Assembly: GCF_964355755.1 (NCBI RefSeq)
Contig: NC_092673.1
Span: 6,453,001-6,517,000, forward strand
DNA length: 64,000 nt
Direction: 5' to 3'
DNA from: Antedon mediterranea
Lineage: Eukaryota > Echinodermata > Crinoidea > Comatulida > Antedonidae
Made by a program: the position numbers and the translations under genes. The notes under the pieces are model-generated. The model saw only the letters and a program-made list of their open reading frames with translations, was not told the origin of the DNA and did no database searches. Positions 63,533 to 64,000 of this stretch are shown one piece after another. The stretch's first letter is position 1. Each line of letters starts with the position of its first letter.

Positions 63533-64000
63533 TGCCTGTCTGTGTATGCCTGTCTGTGTATGCCTGTCTGTGTATGCCTGTCCGTGTATGCCTGTCCGTG
63601 TATGCCTGTCCGTGTATGCCTGTCCGTGTATGCCTGTCCGTGTATGCCTGTCCGTGTATGCCTGTCCGTGTATGCCTGTCCGTGTATGCCTGTCCGTGTA
63701 TGCCTGTCCGTGTATGCCTGTCCGTGTATGCCTGTCCGTGTATGCCTGTCCGTGTATGCCTGTCCGTGTATGCCTGTCCGTGTATGCCTGTCCGTGTATG
63801 CCTGTCCGTGTATGCCTGTCCGTGTATGCCTGTCCGTGTATGCCTGTCCGTGTATGCCTGTCCGTGTATGCCTGTCCGTGTATGCCTGTCCGTGTATGCC
63901 TGTCCGTGTATGCCTGTCCGTGTATGCCTGTCCGTGTATGCCTGTCCGTGTATGCCTGTCCGTGTATGCCTGTCCGTGTATGCCTGTCCGTGTATGCCTG
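63533..64000. repeat. 14-bp minisatellite running off the right edge
   Basis: About 33 units of TGCCTGTCCGTGTA begin 30 bases after the exon 3 donor at 63501. The first few units have CTG in place of CCG, so a single variant has spread through the remaining units. The true length is unknown because it reaches the edge. Confidence 0.95.

Overview
This is a eukaryotic nuclear window from an animal. It is AT-rich, its genes are split by introns with ordinary GT-AG sites, and it is full of short inverted-repeat elements. Vertebrate-type orthologues (TDRD5, ZIP7) sit beside a giant DED-NACHT-LRR receptor and a lineage-specific kinase. Together these suggest a marine invertebrate deuterostome, most likely an echinoderm. 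That assignment is inference; no rRNA or mitochondrial marker is present.

Layout. (1) 115-16159, minus: TDRD5-like germline/piRNA-pathway gene, 21 coding exons whose phases all join, 1285 aa, with four LOTUS-like modules, one extended Tudor domain and a Pro/Asn/Gln-rich tail. (2) 18252-22515, minus: SLC39A7/ZIP7-type zinc transporter, three coding exons, 448 aa. (3) 22.5-25.6 kb: gene-poor low-complexity DNA. (4) 25643-27125, plus: Ser-rich protein kinase read in one exon, followed by an array of degenerate units carrying splice-donor-like motifs. (5) 29956-30987, minus: intronless class A GPCR, 343 aa. (6) 31-44.5 kb: no convincing gene; satellite, tandem repeats and DNA-transposon remnants. 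(7) 44575-54463, plus: four-exon NLR of 2739 aa with tandem death-effector domains, a NACHT ATPase and a huge LRR array. (8) 54.5-58.0 kb: gene-poor. (9) 58017-63501, plus: first three coding exons of a flavin monoamine-oxidase-like gene that runs off the right edge through a 14-bp minisatellite.

The outstanding feature is the NLR. Its last exon holds 31 consecutive units of exactly 171 bp (57 aa, two ribonuclease-inhibitor-type LRRs each) plus a 32nd partial unit, with no indel over 5.3 kb. A three-unit block of 513 bp is duplicated with no difference seen by eye. Amino-acid changes between units cluster at the predicted beta-strand positions. A decayed copy of its second exon lies in the first intron. 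This is the expected signature of an immune receptor whose recognition surface grows and diversifies by unequal exchange. The other genes are unrelated in function; no operon or functional cluster is implied.

Repeats: at least four recurring MITE-like families (A-D), several single foldback elements, and tRNA-like SINE heads. Family A and family D copies lie within a few bases of real splice donors in TDRD5 and ZIP7.
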